Below are positions 59,321-64,000 of a DNA stretch of 64,000 nucleotides, piece by piece (within the stretch, counting starts at the first letter, position 1; the number at the start of each line of letters is the position of its first letter). Below the pieces are notes generated by a model. It made no database searches. It saw nothing but the letters and a program-made list of their open reading frames with translations, and had not been told where the DNA came from. Source of the stretch: Myxocyprinus asiaticus (taxonomy: Eukaryota; Chordata; Actinopteri; Cypriniformes; Catostomidae). Made by a program: the position numbers and the translations under genes. Where the stretch lies: contig NC_059356.1 of NCBI RefSeq assembly GCF_019703515.2, forward strand, positions 21,209,197-21,273,196, given 5' to 3'.

Positions 59321-60857
59321 CTCAGTTAACTGATGGCATCCTAAAATAACGGAAATGCACTGAAAGCACCTGAACTCTTTGGTACACCCCATCCTACTGA
59401 AAATGCTTGTTTGAGGAGATTGCATGGCTACATATTTGATTTTATGAACCTGTTCCTAACCCTAACCCAGCCTCAGGTTCAAAAGCCCTTATTTTTGGAC
59501 ACCAAGCCACAGTGGAAGAATCTAAAAGGATGTTCAGGCATATTTCCTGCATGGGTGTGTATGCCGCCACACTTCCTCTTAACACTGGTAAGGTGATACA
59601 TTCAGGCAAATCAGACAGAAACACATCAGAAAGTCACCAACCCAAATGTTGCTCTTAAGAGCATTTTTTCCTCCTGGTCTCCTCCTCTCAGCTGACTGAA
59701 CACTGACAGTCCCACTGTTTCCCACAGATCTGAATAGATAGGAGCCTCTTCTCTGTGGAACATTTGTACTGACTCACTGACCTACATACAGTACAGTGAT
59801 AGTCTTTGTGGGTCAGGCATTGAATGCAATTGCCTCTCACCTATACATGATCATTTGGCACTGTAAAATTGGTTGGACTTTATTTTGAAGTGGTTATAAT
59901 AATCATTAAGGGCAATAGGTTTGCTAGAGTGCCAGAATTTGTTGGCCTTGTAGTATGCATAGATGAATAATATGGTAAACTTACAACACAGGAAATTATG
60001 CTCTTACTAACCTACAACAGGAAATTAAACGAACAATGCTTAGAATACCATCCATTCTTAAGAGACTATTAATATATAAGGGATAATGTACTGTTGACCA
60101 TCATTATAGCACCTGTGTCCTGATCACCCTGTTTGGGTTTATTCTGAGACACTGAGCAGCTGATTGTATATTATTTTAGCAGCTACTGAACAAATAAATA
60201 AATCGATGGATATGAACTACTGATCTGAAATTATGTTATTATGTGAAAAGAACTGAGCATGAGAGACAGCATGATACAAGAGAGGTGAAACTAAAACAGC
60301 TATGTAGGAAATCGGTTGCCTTGGGAAAATGGTTTATAAAGTTCAGAGGTCATTATACAAAATTATTTGACCACAGAATGCTGTGAATGACCTATCATAA
60401 TCAAGTATTCAAGATAGCTGTGACTACGTAGAGAACACACTTCTGTAGTAAAATGTCTCAACCCTTTAATTTGCCTGTTGAAAAGTTAGAGATTAATATG
60501 AATTTCTTCTTCTTTTCTTGTGAAAATGAGCAGATTTGACTGTTGCAGTAAAGCTCTGATGTGAGCTTGGGTGTGCCATTACGTAACATTCACTGATGAC
60601 TATTCCAAATGCTAGAGACCTTTGAACTAATGTCATTTTGGGAACAGAAAGAAGTAGAGGGGTGCAGGGATGGGCTGAGGAGCAGAAATAAGCAAAAAGG
60701 TATCCTCAACTGCCACCCCTTCCAAATCTACTGTTTTATTTATCTGCATCAGCTTTATTTCTTTACAGGCACAAAGTCACAAAGAATCCACACAGTGATA
60801 GCAGTACAATCCAGAGCCACATATTCCGAACAGAATTATAATGGTGTTGATTAGAGT

Positions 60858-61228
60858 TACACTGCAAAAAATCATTATTTTAATCAATATTTTGTATTAG
60901 ATTTCCAGTAAAAACATCAAAACATCCTAAAAGCTAGATATATTTACTAGAGAAGCAAAACTGCATTAGAAATTAAAGCTTGTTGTTTAGATAATATATC
61001 TTGAATAATTGTTTTTCAGCATTTAAGCATAAATACAGCTAAACTTAGTGTGGTTTATTTTTAAAACAAGAAAAAATTATTTGCCAATGGGGTGAGAAAA
61101 ATACACTTAAAATGTACTCTGTGAAAACAACTCTTATTATCTTACACAGTTTTGCTTCTCAAGTATATTTATTTTGATTAAAGGATGTTTAGATATCCTA
61201 AGTAAGGAAATTATTTTTTGCAGTGTTA
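60858..61228. mobile_element. MITE with ACACTGCAAAAAAT ends, 371 bp
   Basis: The ends TACACTGCAAAAAATCATTA and ATTATTTTTTGCAGTGTTA are inverted; the inner parts (TTACTAGAGAAGCAAAACTG / CAGTTTTGCTTCTCAAGTAT) pair too. It is a very abundant teleost repeat type. No coding capacity. Confidence 0.8.
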
Positions 61229-61239
61229 GTTTGAGGAAC

Positions 61240-61800
61240 GACACTCCTGCTGTACTGCCTCACCACTGCAGCTCTTTCATCATGGCCTCCTCTGCTCAAC
61301 AAAAGGCCATGCCTGACATCATTGGGGAGCTTTTGCAATGGAAATACTCTCCACCCCATTCCAGGAGCTGGGGTGAGAGGTCAAAGGCTTGTTTTTGTGG
61401 AGGCCCAAGTCTGCTAGAGCGCTTGCCTCCTCTTCCCCTCCCGCCATTGTCATGCCGACAGGAAAACGGTTTGCTCTGCCTGAGCCAAAAGCAGCAGAGC
61501 TGACAGAAAAAGTGGGCTTCTCTGAGGGGAGAGGCGGGGAGCGAGTGTCCTGGTTAATCCATCACTCCGGCAGCAGTGGGTTAGCCCCTCCACCCAGACT
61601 GCAGTAGTGCACAGCACTCGCAGTCCTCTGAAGTGCTGAATAACTGACGGGGCTGCCCTACATCCGCAGCAGGGGCTCCTGGGCTCAGAGTGTGGAGTGA
61701 GTGAGCCTGAGCCCGGCAGCGCTGAGACAGCAGGCAGCAGAGAGCGCCATGAGAGTGCTGGAGATTACACTCAGAGAAGGCAGATATAGGTCAGTCAGGC
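61240..61800 (+). other. GC-richer unique segment, function unknown
   Basis: Stands out from the AT-rich flank: richer in G and C, with GGGAGAGGCGGGGAGCGAG and few repeats. A possible short first exon is ATG at 61749 (MRVLEITLREGRY) followed by a GTCAGT donor-like site at about 61790, but nothing supports it beyond the frame. It may be an enhancer or a promoter. No family match is claimed. Confidence 0.3.
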
Positions 61801-64000
61801 CTTGAGACAGAGCAGTGAGGGAGGGGGGCAGACATGCTGCAGAGGCATGGAGAGAGTGAGAGGAGGGGTGACTGCAGTGTGCACCACTGACTGTATGAAC
61901 TAGTATATGCATGAGCCGGTTCTGCTCACATACATACCTCTTGCAGAATCTGCAAGATGTTTAGAATTTTCCTTTAAAAAAACAAAAAACAATAAGAGGG
62001 CTCATTAAAACTGCATTATTGTTTTTAATCACCGAGGCTGACCAAGGAAATCTAGATTTTCCTGCTTGAATGTGTTTTTAGTAAGCCACCTATTATAAAA
62101 ATCCAGATTTTAAGCATGTTTTGTTTTGGGTTTAATTTTGAGTCACTTGAATGGCAGTCAACAAGGAAAATCTTGATTTGTATTTTTAGCACATTTTGCT
62201 TTGAAGTGACTACTGTGTGACTTTAAAAAGCTGTGACATTCAGTATACTTGTTGTTGTTCAAAAATGTTGTTGTGATACAGTTCAGTGTCAGCTACTGCT
62301 ATGTGCAGTTTTTTTTAAACCATTTTTAATAATAGGCATTGTTTAATTGCTGTAAACAAAAGTTGCAACTGCGCTACGCTGGATGTCCGAGGGTAAAAGT
62401 CTACATTCCCATGGTTCTTAATATCGTATGTTGCCTCCTAGAGAATCTATAACTACTTGTAGCTTTTTATTAAAGTAATTTTAGGATCTTATAGTTAAAA
62501 AAAAAAAAAAAAAAAGCAAAGCATTTTCTTTGGATCCTATAAGAGTGTAAGCTTAGGAGCACAACTGTATTTTAAAGCCCAGCACCATAATGTCAAGATT
62601 CAGCATGCAGAGGCATTTCATCATGACAGTGTTGTCAGGCATTGTAATCACCTTTACAGATCCTGCTCCAGTTCAGTAAATGAAATTTCATGACATACAA
62701 AAGTTGTATTGGATTAAAGCTCTGGCATCACATGATCATATAGAGCTTTAAAAGGATTCTGACACACTGTCAGATGGAAAACATTGTACACTGCTGCACT
62801 ATTGAACTGAAACACTGCCAGACTGATTTATTGCTTTTCTGCCATCTTTCCAAATGAAAGTTTTTTTTGTTTTGTTTTTTTTTTGTTACCATTACGTGGA
62901 TTGATGTTGCTACTCTCACATGTCATACTGCAACCATGCTGACTTAACTAATAAAGGAATTAAGTTGCATTACATTCCTACAAATAAAAGTGACTGCTTT
63001 TTGTGATTAAGTAATAAAATAAACAAATATATTCACTTCAGATTTAATGAGTGACATGAATGACTGTGCCTATCACAAGTGTGCTGTTGATTTTAAATGT
63101 AATAGAAAGATAAAGTGGAACCCGTGGTGTGAGATATACGGTGATCTTACTGTATCCAAATAAACATACTTTGGCTGTGAAATGATTACCATAGATAAGG
63201 GAAGAGGAAAACAATGGTAAGACTATTTTTCCCACCACACATTTCTAAGGTCCACTGTACAGTGTACACATTATAAAGCAGCCTCTCTCAACTGCTCTCA
63301 TGTCTGTTCAGATAGGGTCAAAGATATGAAGGTAAAAACAATTTAAAATGAATATAAAAAGCTAAACAAACCATACAATTGTGCATATTTAGCGTTTCAT
63401 CAAAGTCTATAGTATTTTGGCACAAATGTATCTGTTACTAGGTAGAAGCTAGCCAAATTAGACAGATTCCAACATGAATAGGTTGCGTGACATGCCCTCA
63501 TAATCAAAAACCATGAAAAGAAAATGTTGAAGATATGACCAAGACTATATTAAATACAAGCTCACTCGCAACCATATTCCACAATACGTTTCGTTCAGTG
63601 AATTATTAGCTTTACAAATATAACAAATAAAATAAATACATAATTGGCTCATAACAATAGATTTCAATGTTTGATTTTAATGTTATTTTTGTTTACTTCT
63701 GCACAATAAACAAATGTGGTACCCCCACCTGCAGAACCCATTAGAAACCACACATGAAAGCTTTTGAATGTGCTCTTTCAGATCAGAACTGATCCCACAT
63801 CGTTTATGCGGTGTAATTATGAGCACACAGTAAAGCCTGGAGGTTAATTACAAAAGCTGGATTAGAGTAATATCTCTGTCATGTCTAAACAAGCACATTG
63901 CACTACAATGCACCCGGACACCTCAAACAAATGTTCATTTTGCATGCTCTGTTTTCTGTTTCTGATCCTGGTGAAAAGACTTAATATGTTGATTTTAATT

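Larger units (their letters stand above)
53700..64000. other. Region upstream of fscn1: no gene recognised
   Basis: AT-rich flank with microsatellites and the repeat fragments listed separately. In 53,760-54,700, 54,800-56,090, 58,530-59,010, 59,320-60,850 and 61,800-64,000 I see no gene, RNA or repeat I can name; open frames there are short and unmatched. Confidence 0.65.

Overview
The window is vertebrate nuclear DNA, most likely from a cyprinid-type teleost. It holds two intron-rich genes with canonical GT/AG splice sites. They sit in a dense set of teleost repeats: a Sleeping Beauty-type Tc1 element, other Tc1 elements, hAT-like MITEs, L2-type LINEs, tRNA-derived SINEs and a 5S rRNA-derived SINE. 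There is no prokaryotic operon, CRISPR array or phage. I found no undescribed multi-gene system; the unusual content is the nested transposon structure and the way some insertions crowd exon borders.

Layout. 1-32,570 (+ strand): the 3' part of rnf216 (TRIAD3, RING-between-RING E3 ubiquitin ligase). Seven coding exons carry RING1, IBR, RING2 and the proline-rich C terminus; the upstream exons lie outside the window. A 22-kb intron (3,109-25,277) splits the IBR domain and is largely mobile DNA. It includes a 6-kb Sleeping Beauty-family element (17,792-23,774) that itself contains a SINE, a MITE and a LINE interrupted by a second LINE. 32,570-42,325: an intergenic stretch of SINEs and nested hAT-like elements, one carrying a 5S-derived SINE. 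42,325-53,650 (- strand): complete fscn1 (fascin), five coding exons encoding 491 residues, with a TATA box and a CRE/XRE-like cluster just upstream. Its introns hold a broken 1.55-kb Tc1 element with nearly identical 202-bp arms and a SINE close to exon 2. 53,700-64,000: upstream flank of fscn1, with LINE, Tc1 and MITE fragments, a GC-richer unique stretch near 61.2-61.8 kb, and no recognisable gene.

The two genes are convergent (tail to tail), as I recall for human FSCN1 and RNF216 on 7p22, so this looks like conserved vertebrate synteny. Nothing in the sequence suggests that their products work in one pathway: RNF216 is a ubiquitin ligase and fascin bundles actin filaments.

Exon borders come from reading frame, splice consensus and remembered family similarity. 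Transposon family names are by recognition and were not checked against a repeat library.
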